From Solirubrobacterales bacterium (lineage in GTDB: Bacteria; Actinomycetota; Thermoleophilia; Solirubrobacterales; Solirubrobacteraceae): DNA of 5,384 nucleotides. Of this stretch, positions 1 through 5,101 are shown in pieces. Each line of letters starts with the position of its first letter. Within the stretch, counting starts at the first letter, position 1. A model generated the notes under the pieces. That model had not been told where the DNA came from and made no database searches. It saw nothing but the letters and a program-made list of their open reading frames with translations. The stretch is from the NCBI GenBank assembly GCA_015655225.1, contig JAATFK010000032.1, positions 1 through 5,384 on the forward strand, read 5' to 3'. Both the position numbers and the translations under genes were made by a program.

Positions 1-158
1 CGCGCTAGCGTTGCCGTCAGCGTGCCCGGCCCGCAGCCGAGATCGACCACCCGGCGCGGCCGCTCGGCGCCGACGCGGCCGACGAGGTCGAAGAACGGGC
101 GCCCGCGGTCGTCGGCGAACCGGCCGTACTGGCCCGGGCTCCAGGTCACCGCGCTCAT
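1..158 (-). CDS. tam: Trans-aconitate 2-methyltransferase-like SAM methyltransferase, N-terminal part only
   Basis: Only the first 52 codons are inside the window; the gene continues past base 1. The ATG is at 158-156. The visible protein opens with [11 protein letters not shown], followed by a [14 protein letters not shown] segment and the SAM-binding motif I, DLGCGPG, at residues 39-45. This order (W-x-P-x-x-Y, then R-x-R-P-x-x-D-L, then [10 protein letters not shown]) is characteristic of the Tam family, cytoplasmic enzymes that methylate trans-aconitate, a by-product of the citrate cycle that inhibits aconitase. The ATG overlaps the stop codon of the upstream small lipoprotein gene in an ATGA arrangement, so the two are probably co-transcribed and translationally coupled. 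The substrate cannot be confirmed from 52 residues; another small-molecule methyltransferase of the same fold is possible. Confidence 0.75.
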   Translation of the reverse strand, partial: MSAVTWSPGQYGRFADDRGRPFFDLVGRVGAERPRRVVDLGCGPGTLTATLA

Positions 159-397
159 GGCTTGCGGCCCGGCTTCGGGACCGGGCGCGGGCGCGTGACC
201 GGCTGCGTCGCCGTCGAGCCGGGCGGGACGGTCGCGGGCGGGATCGACCCGGTCAGGACGCCCGAGGGCAGCGCCCGGCCGCAGCCGGCCGGCGCGATCG
301 CCAGCGCCGCGCCCGCGACCAGCGCCAGCAGGCCGGCGCCGACGCGCGCCGCGCGCGCGTGCCGGGATCGAGCCGTAGGTGGGAGCGAAGCGGGCAT
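155..397 (-). CDS. Small putative lipoprotein or secreted protein with proline-rich tail
   Basis: This 80-residue protein is not one I recognise. The N-terminus is basic (several Arg and His in residues 10-18), followed by a hydrophobic stretch (about 19-37) and a single Cys at residue 39 in the context IAPAGCG. That resembles a lipobox, but Pro occupies the -3 position where Leu is usual, so lipidation is uncertain; a plain signal peptide or membrane anchor is the alternative. The mature part is about 40 residues, rich in Pro, Thr and Val, and ends in a basic [12 protein letters not shown] tail. Codons are strongly GC-ending, as expected of a real gene here. The start at 397 is supported by a GAAAGG ribosome binding site six bases upstream. 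Its TGA overlaps the ATG of the tam-like gene. No function can be assigned. Confidence 0.6.
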   Translation of the reverse strand: MPASLPPTARSRHARAARVGAGLLALVAGAALAIAPAGCGRALPSGVLTGSIPPATVPPGSTATQPVTRPRPVPKPGRKP

Positions 398-403
398 CCG
401 CGA

Positions 404-409
404 CCTTTC
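404..409 (-). promoter_or_regulatory. Ribosome binding site for the small lipoprotein gene
   Basis: On the minus strand GAAAGG lies six bases before the ATG at 397. This fixes the start of the 80-residue reading rather than the much longer open frame that continues upstream on the same strand. Confidence 0.55.
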
Positions 410-435
410 GTCGGGAGGCGGGAAGGACGGGCAGC

Positions 436-441
436 ACCCTA
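436..441 (-). promoter_or_regulatory. Candidate -10 element for the lipoprotein-tam pair
   Basis: The minus strand reads TAGGGT here, matching the TANNNT pattern of actinobacterial -10 elements. A start of transcription about seven bases downstream would give a leader of roughly 30 bases that includes the GAAAGG ribosome binding site. No good -35 hexamer is visible at 16-18 bases upstream, so this is tentative. Confidence 0.3.
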
Positions 442-541
442 TCTCGCGCGGCGCCCCGCGCGCCGGCCGGCGCGGCGAGAGCGACCCGGCCGCCCGCGCC
501 TCGCGGCGCCGGCCCGCGCCACGCGCCATCATCCCGCCCCG

Positions 542-1273
542 ATGTCCGACGCCCTCGCCGCCCTCCGCCAGTCGCTGCGCGAGCGGCTCGCTTCGATGCG
601 CGGCGTCCCGGCAGACCAGCTCCCCCCGTCGCTCCTCGACGTGACCGTGCGGCGCGTCGAGCTGCCCGACGACGACGGCGGCGACGCCTTCGCCGTCCTC
701 CCGCGCGACTGGGAGCAGCTGCGCCACGAGGAGGGCGGCGCGGGGCGGCCGGTCCCCTACTGGGCGCGGCTGTGGCCGAGTGGCCTCGCCCTCGCCACCG
801 CGCTCGCCGCCGACCCGCCGCCGGCCGGCGCGTCGGTCCTGGAGCTGGGCTGCGGGCTCGGGCTGCCGAGCGTCGTCGCGGCCCGCGCCGGCGCGCGCGT
901 GCTCGCGACCGACGGCGCGCCCGACGCGGTCGTCTTCAGCGCCCACGCGATGGCGCTCAACGAGGTGCTCGCGGACGTGGCGCACGTCGACTGGTCCGCC
1001 GACGGCGACGGCGCCGCGCTCGTCGCCCGCGGCCCGTGGGATCTCGTGCTCGCCGCCGACGTCCTCTACACCGGGCAGAACGTGAGCGACGCGCTCGAGC
1101 TGCTGCCGCGCCTGCTCGGCCCCGGCAGCGAGCTGCTCCTCGCCGACCCGGGCCGCGCCGGCGCGCGCGACTTCCTCGCCGCCGCGCGGGTCCGCTTCAC
1201 GGTCGCGAGCGAGCCCCACGGCGAGGTGACGCTGCACCGTCTGCGGCTGCGAGCGGCGACCCCGGCGCGCTGA
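542..1273 (+). CDS. Class I SAM-dependent methyltransferase, METTL/lysine-methyltransferase type (Methyltransf_16-like)
   Basis: The 243-residue protein has the features of the class I fold. [15 protein letters not shown] segment (residues 72-85) precedes motif [13 protein letters not shown] (99-110). An acidic residue in ATDG (D124) ends strand 2, where it would contact the SAM ribose. NxxxxD-type residues follow near 140-145, and motif [11 protein letters not shown] spans 166-176. The W-P-[SA]-[GA] pre-motif plus ELGCGxGLPS and the AADVLY loop are typical of the Methyltransf_16 family, whose studied members methylate protein lysines such as ETF-beta, elongation factors or ribosomal proteins. 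The actual target here is unknown. The open frame extends upstream to base 11, but that part runs antisense to two real genes. The ATG at 542 has no Shine-Dalgarno; a weak CATCAT element nine bases upstream could make it leaderless. A start at 596 is less likely. The gene converges on the Nudix gene. Confidence 0.8.
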   Translation: MSDALAALRQSLRERLASMRGVPADQLPPSLLDVTVRRVELPDDDGGDAFAVLPRDWEQLRHEEGGAGRPVPYWARLWPSGLALATALAADPPPAGASVLELGCGLGLPSVVAARAGARVLATDGAPDAVVFSAHAMALNEVLADVAHVDWSADGDGAALVARGPWDLVLAADVLYTGQNVSDALELLPRLLGPGSELLLADPGRAGARDFLAAARVRFTVASEPHGEVTLHRLRLRAATPAR

Positions 1274-1391
1274 CCGAACCACCCCGCTCCCTCCGGAGCA
1301 TCAATGCTTCACAAACTCTCGCCATCGGGCCAAGGTCGCCTGGCCGCCACTGACGCATCATGGTTGGCGTCATCTCCTCCTGAGAGACAAG

Positions 1392-1426
1392 GGCGGGTCG
1401 GACGGTCCGGGAGCGTCCGACCCGCC
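1392..1426. terminator. Bidirectional hairpin terminator between methyltransferase and Nudix genes
   Basis: A perfect 13-bp inverted repeat, GGCGGGTCGGACG at 1392-1404 and its complement at 1414-1426, encloses a nine-base loop. It starts 15 bases beyond the stop of the minus-strand Nudix gene and lies about 120 bases beyond the plus-strand methyltransferase stop. It is therefore placed to end transcription from both converging genes. On either strand the downstream flank is pyrimidine-rich (CTCTCCCCTT on plus) but lacks a true T-run, as is common for terminators in GC-rich actinomycetes. Confidence 0.7.
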
Positions 1427-1441
1427 TCTCCCCTTCGCAGT

Positions 1442-1912
1442 TCACTCCCCGTCATCCGCCAGCTCAGCCAGCCGCTCCAGCAGCGGCCGCTGAGCGGCGA
1501 TGATCCGCTCGTGCGCCTCGGGCAGGGCGAACCAGCCGGCCCGGTCGACCTCCGGAAACTCCTGGGTGCGGCCGGACCGCGGCGGCCATTCGAGCGGGAA
1601 CGTGTTCGAGACGATCGCGTCGGCGTCGAGGTCGCCCTCGACCGCCCAGGCGCGCACGCGCTTCCCGCTCCCCTGCCGAACCTCGCCGAGGTCGACCAGC
1701 CCGGCGTCGGGGAGAACCGCGCCGGTCTCCTCGGCCAGCTCGCGCAGCGCCGCGGCGCGCGGCTCCTCGCCCTCGTCGTACTCCCCCTTCGGGATGCTCC
1801 AGACGCCCGCGTCGCGCTTGGCGAAGAACGGCCCGCCGGGGTGCACGAGCAGCACCTCGGGCCCCTGCGGCCCGCGGCGATGGAGGAGGATTCCGGCACT
1901 GCGCTTCGCCAT
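1442..1912 (-). CDS. Nudix hydrolase, COG4119-type predicted NTP pyrophosphohydrolase
   Basis: This 156-residue protein is a single, complete Nudix domain. It opens with MAKRSAGILLHRR and a VLLVHPGGPFFAKRDAG segment (20-36), then WSIPKGE (38-44). The Nudix box runs from G43 to A65 in the pattern G-x5-E-x7-RELAEETGA, with the Mg-binding E58, E61 and E62 all present. The last box position is Ala rather than the usual Ile/Leu/Val. A C-terminal SNTFPLEWPPRSG...QEFPEVDRAGWF block (about 102-128) is typical of the COG4119 subfamily. Nudix enzymes hydrolyse nucleoside diphosphates linked to another moiety; the substrate of this subfamily is not established. The ATG at 1912 has no Shine-Dalgarno but has TACGGT eight bases upstream, suggesting a leaderless message. 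It diverges from the 84-residue gene at 1969 across 56 bases. Confidence 0.93.
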   Translation of the reverse strand: MAKRSAGILLHRRGPQGPEVLLVHPGGPFFAKRDAGVWSIPKGEYDEGEEPRAAALRELAEETGAVLPDAGLVDLGEVRQGSGKRVRAWAVEGDLDADAIVSNTFPLEWPPRSGRTQEFPEVDRAGWFALPEAHERIIAAQRPLLERLAELADDGE

Positions 1913-1920
1913 CGCGGGGG

Positions 1921-1926
1921 ACCGTA
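1921..1926 (-). promoter_or_regulatory. Candidate -10 of the Nudix gene, leaderless arrangement
   Basis: The minus strand reads TACGGT, fitting TANNNT, and ends eight bases before the ATG. With transcription starting about seven bases beyond a -10 element, the message would begin at or next to the start codon. This agrees with the absence of a Shine-Dalgarno. No convincing -35 is seen. Confidence 0.4.
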
Positions 1927-1953
1927 TCGCCTCGCCCGGCGCGCGGGACCTGC

Positions 1954-1959
1954 CAGAAT
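1954..1959 (+). promoter_or_regulatory. Candidate -10 of the small helical gene, leaderless arrangement
   Basis: TGCCAGAAT ends nine bases before the ATG at 1969. CAGAAT keeps the two most conserved -10 positions (A at 2, T at 6) but lacks the initial T. No Shine-Dalgarno lies between it and the start codon. Together with the element at 1921-1926 it would form a compact divergent promoter pair within 56 bases. Confidence 0.33.
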
Positions 1960-1968
1960 CGCGGTCCC

Positions 1969-2223
1969 ATGAGCGCCGCCCTCCCCGACGACCCGCTCGC
2001 GCGCCTGGCCGAGGAGCTGGAGCGCCTCAGCGCCGTCAACCTCGCGCTCGGCGAGGCGGCGGACGCGCTCGTCGCCCACGCGCGCGGGGAGCGCGAGGCA
2101 TTGCGCGACGCCGCCAGCACGGCCCGTGGCGCCGCTCGCACCGCCGCCGCCGCGAGCGCCCGCGCGCAGGCCCTCGGCGACGCCGAGCAGGACGAGCTGC
2201 CCGGCCGGCCCGACCAGCCCTAG
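1969..2223 (+). CDS. Small helical hypothetical protein, 84 residues
   Basis: I do not recognise this protein. It is Ala-, Arg-, Glu- and Leu-rich with no Cys, no signal peptide and no membrane segment. Residues 8-72 look continuously helical, with a heptad-like run LARLAEELERLSAVNLAL and then an Ala/Arg-rich stretch (47-70). A short acidic, Pro-ending tail DEQ-type segment follows (about 71-84). This composition suggests a coiled coil or helical hairpin that may oligomerise or bind a partner. All Arg codons are CGN and third positions are overwhelmingly G or C, supporting a real coding frame. It is divergent from the Nudix gene and convergent with the amidase gene, sharing the CTAG at 2220-2223 so that the two stop codons overlap. 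No function is proposed. Confidence 0.6.
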   Translation: MSAALPDDPLARLAEELERLSAVNLALGEAADALVAHARGEREALRDAASTARGAARTAAAASARAQALGDAEQDELPGRPDQP

Positions 2224-2894
2224 CCGGCGGAGCAGAGGCCGAGCGCGCCCAGCTTGCGCCGCACGACGTTCATGTCCGCGCGGTTGAAGTCGTCGTGCGT
2301 CTGCGTCCGCAGCGCCGCGACGCGCTCGTGGTGGTACGGGCTCGTGAGGCTCTCGTTGTGCCCGATCACGTCGCCGACGGGGATGTCGTAGCGACAGCGC
2401 AGCCAGCGCGTCAGCTTCAGCATCGCGGCGAGCTGGCGCGGGCGGCCGAGGATCTCGGCGTCGCTCATGCCGACGTTCTCGATCCCGATCGCGGTCCAGT
2501 TGAGGCCGACGGTGTGACGGCACATCAACCTCAGCGGGACGAGCTGGTAGATCGTCCCGTCGGTGTCGATCACGAAGTGCGCGCAGGTCTGCGGCAGCTC
2601 GTGCAGCTCGACGTCCGGCACGTCGTCGGCGAACGTGTTCCAGGCCGAGGAGAAGGTCGTCGACTCGGTGAAGTGCTCGACGATCACGTGCGGATGCGCG
2701 AGGTACGGCGAGTCGATCCCGTAGTGGCGCTCGGCGTACGCCTTCATCTCGCGCACGCGTCTGGCGGGGAACGGGATCGGCTTCTGCACGATCCGCGGCT
2801 CGGGCACCGAGGCGGCCCGGTGAACGGCCGCCGGAGCGGCTCCCGACCCGCCGGCGAGGGCGAACACGGCGGCGACGAGCGCGAAGACGGACAC
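2220..2894 (-). CDS. Secreted N-acetylmuramoyl-L-alanine amidase (Amidase_2/PGRP-like)
   Basis: The 224-residue protein has a hydrophobic N-terminus (residues 2-22, ending GGSGAAPAAV) that looks like a signal peptide, so it should act outside the membrane on peptidoglycan. The catalytic domain (about 60-215) shows a first metal-ligand candidate H74 in VIVEHFTES, then AHFVIDTDGTIYQLVP (105-120), which is the standard AHFVID/G-x-I-x-Q-L pattern. R126-H127-T, GLNWTAIGIENVG (130-142, with E139) and VIGHNE (177-181, H179 a second ligand) follow. The third ligand would be H200 or D202 in THDDFN. This order fits zinc amidases that cut the MurNAc-L-Ala bond. The start is GTG at 2894; no ATG, GTG or TTG lies upstream in frame, though a CTG at 2924 would add basic residues better suited to a signal peptide. 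It is divergent from efeU and may share its operator region. Muropeptide recycling or autolysis are both possible. Confidence 0.88.
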   Translation of the reverse strand: MSVFALVAAVFALAGGSGAAPAAVHRAASVPEPRIVQKPIPFPARRVREMKAYAERHYGIDSPYLAHPHVIVEHFTESTTFSSAWNTFADDVPDVELHELPQTCAHFVIDTDGTIYQLVPLRLMCRHTVGLNWTAIGIENVGMSDAEILGRPRQLAAMLKLTRWLRCRYDIPVGDVIGHNESLTSPYHHERVAALRTQTHDDFNRADMNVVRRKLGALGLCSAG

Positions 2895-2965
2895 GCCGGA
2901 AGCATCGCCGATTCGCCGCCCCAGCGCACCCCCTCGACGGTTGCGCGTGCACGATGCCCAGCGCT

Positions 2966-2995
2966 GTGATAGGAATTAGGCAGACCTAATAAGGT
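2966..2995 (+). promoter_or_regulatory. Candidate efeU promoter
   Basis: GTGATA at 2966-2971 matches TTGACA at four of six positions and is followed after 18 bases by TAAGGT at 2990-2995, which fits TANNNT. Transcription would start near 3002, giving a leader of about 24 bases that includes the GAGGA ribosome binding site. The first inverted repeat fills the spacer and the second covers the -10 and start point, as expected for a repressor site. Confidence 0.45.
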
Positions 2996-3003
2996 TCCCC
3001 TAA
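2975..3003. promoter_or_regulatory. Tandem inverted repeats, probable DtxR/IdeR-type iron operator
   Basis: Two adjacent 14-bp units stand upstream of efeU. Unit one is TTAGG-CAGA-CCTAA (2976-2989), perfect in its arms and extended by one more A/T pair to 2975-2990. Unit two is TAAGG-TTCC-CCTAA (2990-3003), with one mismatch. DtxR/IdeR-family boxes are built from TTAGG/CCTAA half-sites, so an iron-dependent repressor is the natural reading, and iron uptake is the expected target. The spacing is not the canonical 19-bp box, in which the outer half-sites are nine bases apart. The site lies in the 131-bp divergent gap and could also affect the amidase gene. Confidence 0.6.
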
Positions 3004-3013
3004 CGCGAACACC

Positions 3014-3018
3014 GAGGA
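3014..3018 (+). promoter_or_regulatory. Ribosome binding site deciding the GTG start of efeU
   Basis: GAGGA lies seven bases before GTG at 3026. It supports this non-ATG start, which also places the first REGVE motif at residue 10, the normal position for the family. Confidence 0.65.
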
Positions 3019-3025
3019 CCCAGCT

Positions 3026-3877
3026 GTGCTTCCCACATTCGTGATCGGCCTGCGTGAAGGCGTCGAGGCTTCCCTCATCGTCGGCATCGTCGCGGCCTTC
3101 CTGCGTCAGCAGAAGCGCACCGACGCCCTGAGATGGATGTGGGTCGGCGTCGTCATCGCCGTCGTCCTCTGCACAGGCGTCGCCGTCCTGCTGCAGGTGA
3201 TCAACCAGCAGCTGCCCCAGCAGCAGCAGGAGGCGCTGGAGACGGTCGTCGCCTCCGTCGCCGTCTTCATGGTCACGTTCATGATCGTCTGGATGCGGCG
3301 CCACGCCGGCGACCTCGCCGGCGACCTGCGGCGCGACGCGGCGAACGCGCTCGCAAGCGGCTCGGCCTGGGGGCTCGTGGCGATGGCGTTCTTCGCCGTC
3401 GTCCGCGAGGGGCTCGAGACGGCCGTCTTCCTGCTGGCCGCCTTCCAGGCCTCCGGGAACGCGACCGACGCCGGCATCGGCGCGCTGCTCGGGATCATCC
3501 TCGCGGTCCTGATCGGCTGGGGGATCTACCGCGGCGGGGTGAAGCTCAACCTCGCGCGCTTCTTCAAGGCGACGGCCGTCGTGCTCGTGCTCGTCGCCGC
3601 CGGCCTGGTCGCGACGGCGCTGCACACGGCGCACGAGGCGACCTGGCTCAACAGCTTCCAGGGCCAGGCGGTCGACCTCACCTGGCTCGTCCATCCCGGC
3701 TCCGTCAGCAGCTCGCTGCTGACCGGCATCCTCGGCCTGCAGCCTCAGCCGACCGACATCGAGGCGGTCGGGTGGCTCGTCTACGCCGTCCCGATGGTCC
3801 TCTATGTCGTCTGGCCCGATCGCTGGCGAGTCCGCGGTCGGCGCCGCGAGGCGCGTTCGCGCACCGCGACCGCCTGA
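3026..3877 (+). CDS. efeU: FTR1-family iron permease EfeU
   Basis: The 283-residue membrane protein is a full-length member of the FTR1/EfeU family, the permease of the EfeUOB iron uptake system. Both signature R-E-G-x-E motifs are intact: REGVE at residues 10-14 in the first membrane helix and REGLE at 127-131 in the fourth; their glutamates are held to carry iron through the membrane. Seven hydrophobic segments can be seen at about 4-26, 36-57, 71-90, 114-140, 149-169, 182-200 and 246-264. A polar Gln-rich loop (60-68) separates helices 2 and 3, and a basic RVRGRRREARSR tail (268-279) fits a cytoplasmic end. The start is GTG with a GAGGA site. Tandem iron-type operator repeats precede it. 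efeO follows after 42 bases, so the two form an operon. Codon use is normal for the window, with one AGA among 19 arginines. Confidence 0.95.
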   Translation: MLPTFVIGLREGVEASLIVGIVAAFLRQQKRTDALRWMWVGVVIAVVLCTGVAVLLQVINQQLPQQQQEALETVVASVAVFMVTFMIVWMRRHAGDLAGDLRRDAANALASGSAWGLVAMAFFAVVREGLETAVFLLAAFQASGNATDAGIGALLGIILAVLIGWGIYRGGVKLNLARFFKATAVVLVLVAAGLVATALHTAHEATWLNSFQGQAVDLTWLVHPGSVSSSLLTGILGLQPQPTDIEAVGWLVYAVPMVLYVVWPDRWRVRGRRREARSRTATA

Positions 3878-3919
3878 CGCACCCCGCTCCCCTCTCAATA
3901 CGACACGACAAGGCGTTCC

Positions 3920-5089
3920 ATGACCCCACGAATTGCCCCTGCCCGAAAGCTCGCGGCGGTGCTGGCCCTCTCGGCCACCGCCGCGCTCGGGCTCGCCGCC
4001 TGCGGCAGCTCCGACAGCAGCTCCAGCGCGTCCTCGAAGGGCGCGAGAAAGCTGACCGTGAGACTGACGGACGCCGGCTGCGCGCCCGCGAGACTGACGG
4101 CGCCGACCGGGCCGATCACGTTCGAGGTCGTCAACAGCGGCACGAGCGCCGTCACCGAGATGGAGCTGCAGACGACCGGCGGGATCATCCTCGGTGAGCG
4201 CGAGAACGTCGTCGAGGGCATCAACGGCTCGTTCACGCTCGACGTCAAGCCCGGCAGATACGTCATGAACTGCCCCAACGGCGACAAGACGAACAACGGC
4301 ACGCTCGTCGTCACCGGCACCGCCGCGAAGGCCTCCGCCGCGCCCGACGCGGCGCAGCTCGCGACCGCCACGAACGGCTACAGAACGTACGTCGTCGGCG
4401 AGTCGCAGGTGCTGCTGAGAGACACGAGAGCCTTCGTCGCCGCCCTCAAGACCGGCGACCTGAACAAGGCGAGAGCGCTGTTCGGGCCGACCCGCATCCA
4501 CTACGAGGCGATCGAGCCGGTGGCAGAGAGCTTCGGCAACCTCGATCCCGAGATCGACGCGCGCATCAACGACGTCTCGAGCCCGTCGCAGTGGACCGGC
4601 TTCCACAGAATCGAGCAGATCCTGTGGGTCGGCAAGACGACCAGAGGGACCGAGAGATACGCCGACGAGCTGCTCGCCGACGTGCAGACGCTCGCGAGAA
4701 GAGTGACGACGCTCAACTACCAGGCGGCCCAGCTCGCCAACGGCGCCGTCGAGCTGCTCAACGAGGTCGCCAACAGCAAGATCACGGGCGAGGAGGACCG
4801 CTACTCGCACACCGACCTGTCCGACTTCGAAGGCAACCTGTCGGGCGCGCAGAGAGCGTTCGTGCTGCTCGCGCCGGTCCTCAGAGAGCGTGGCGACACC
4901 GCCCTCGTGAACGAGATCAACCAGCGCTTCGCGGCCGTCCAGACGAGCCTCGACGCCTACAGACGCTCGACGCCGCTCGGCTACGCGCTCTACAGCGCGC
5001 TGACGCCGGCCGACCGCAGAAAGTTCGCCCAGCAGGTCGACGCGCTCGCCGAGCCGCTCTCGACGGTCGCGGCGAGAGTCACGACCTGA
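3920..5089 (+). CDS. efeO: Iron uptake lipoprotein EfeO (cupredoxin domain plus M75 domain)
   Basis: The 389-residue protein starts with a lipoprotein signal (basic residues 4-10, hydrophobic 11-25, lipobox LAAC with C28) and a Ser-rich linker (29-40). It should therefore be anchored outside the membrane. Residues 43-133 form a cupredoxin-like beta domain with two conserved-type Cys (C53, C118) and E80/E82, plausible metal ligands. Residues about 145-387 form the M75 (imelysin-like) helical domain with IHYEAIEPVAESF (193-205), the HxxE motif H229-R-I-E232 and a YSHTDLSDFEGNLSGAQRAF block (295-314). This two-domain order is that of EfeO, the partner that binds iron and hands it to EfeU. A weak AAGG site lies six bases before the ATG. 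No efeB follows. Oddly, 18 of 28 arginines are AGA, all after residue 42, while other codons stay GC-ending. Confidence 0.94.
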   Translation: MTPRIAPARKLAAVLALSATAALGLAACGSSDSSSSASSKGARKLTVRLTDAGCAPARLTAPTGPITFEVVNSGTSAVTEMELQTTGGIILGERENVVEGINGSFTLDVKPGRYVMNCPNGDKTNNGTLVVTGTAAKASAAPDAAQLATATNGYRTYVVGESQVLLRDTRAFVAALKTGDLNKARALFGPTRIHYEAIEPVAESFGNLDPEIDARINDVSSPSQWTGFHRIEQILWVGKTTRGTERYADELLADVQTLARRVTTLNYQAAQLANGAVELLNEVANSKITGEEDRYSHTDLSDFEGNLSGAQRAFVLLAPVLRERGDTALVNEINQRFAAVQTSLDAYRRSTPLGYALYSALTPADRRKFAQQVDALAEPLSTVAARVTT

Positions 5090-5101
5090 GGCGCTAGCGC
5101 C
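5090..5101. repeat. 12-bp perfect palindrome between convergent genes
   Basis: GGCGCTAGCGCC is its own complement. It begins at the base after the efeO stop and contains the TAG stop of the convergent gene. It has no loop bases, so it is weak as a classical terminator hairpin; it may be chance or a protein-binding site. Confidence 0.35.

Noticed and set aside
3..10. CGCTAGCG palindrome at the left edge resembling the one at 5093-5100
   Set aside because: It falls in tam coding sequence and is only eight bases; such GC palindromes are expected by chance in this composition.
11..541. Upstream extension of the methyltransferase frame back to base 11
   Set aside because: This part is Arg/Gly low-complexity and runs antisense to the tam-like and lipoprotein genes. 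The family domain starts only after 542.
1309..2952. A 547-codon minus-strand frame spanning the Nudix, small helical and amidase genes
   Set aside because: It is out of frame with recognisable Nudix and amidase domains and is extremely Arg-rich; it is a shadow.
1500..2969. A 489-codon plus-strand frame
   Set aside because: It is antisense to the Nudix and amidase genes, with no recognisable domain and low-complexity Arg/Ala/Pro content.
2976..2994. A canonical 19-bp DtxR/IdeR box
   Set aside because: Aligning to TTAGGTTAGGCTAACCTAA gives about 10 matches of 19; the right half-site is missing. The 14-bp tandem reading fits better.
3203..3231. CAG-rich stretch in efeU
   Set aside because: It only encodes the Gln-rich loop between helices 2 and 3 and is too short and interrupted to be a true repeat tract.
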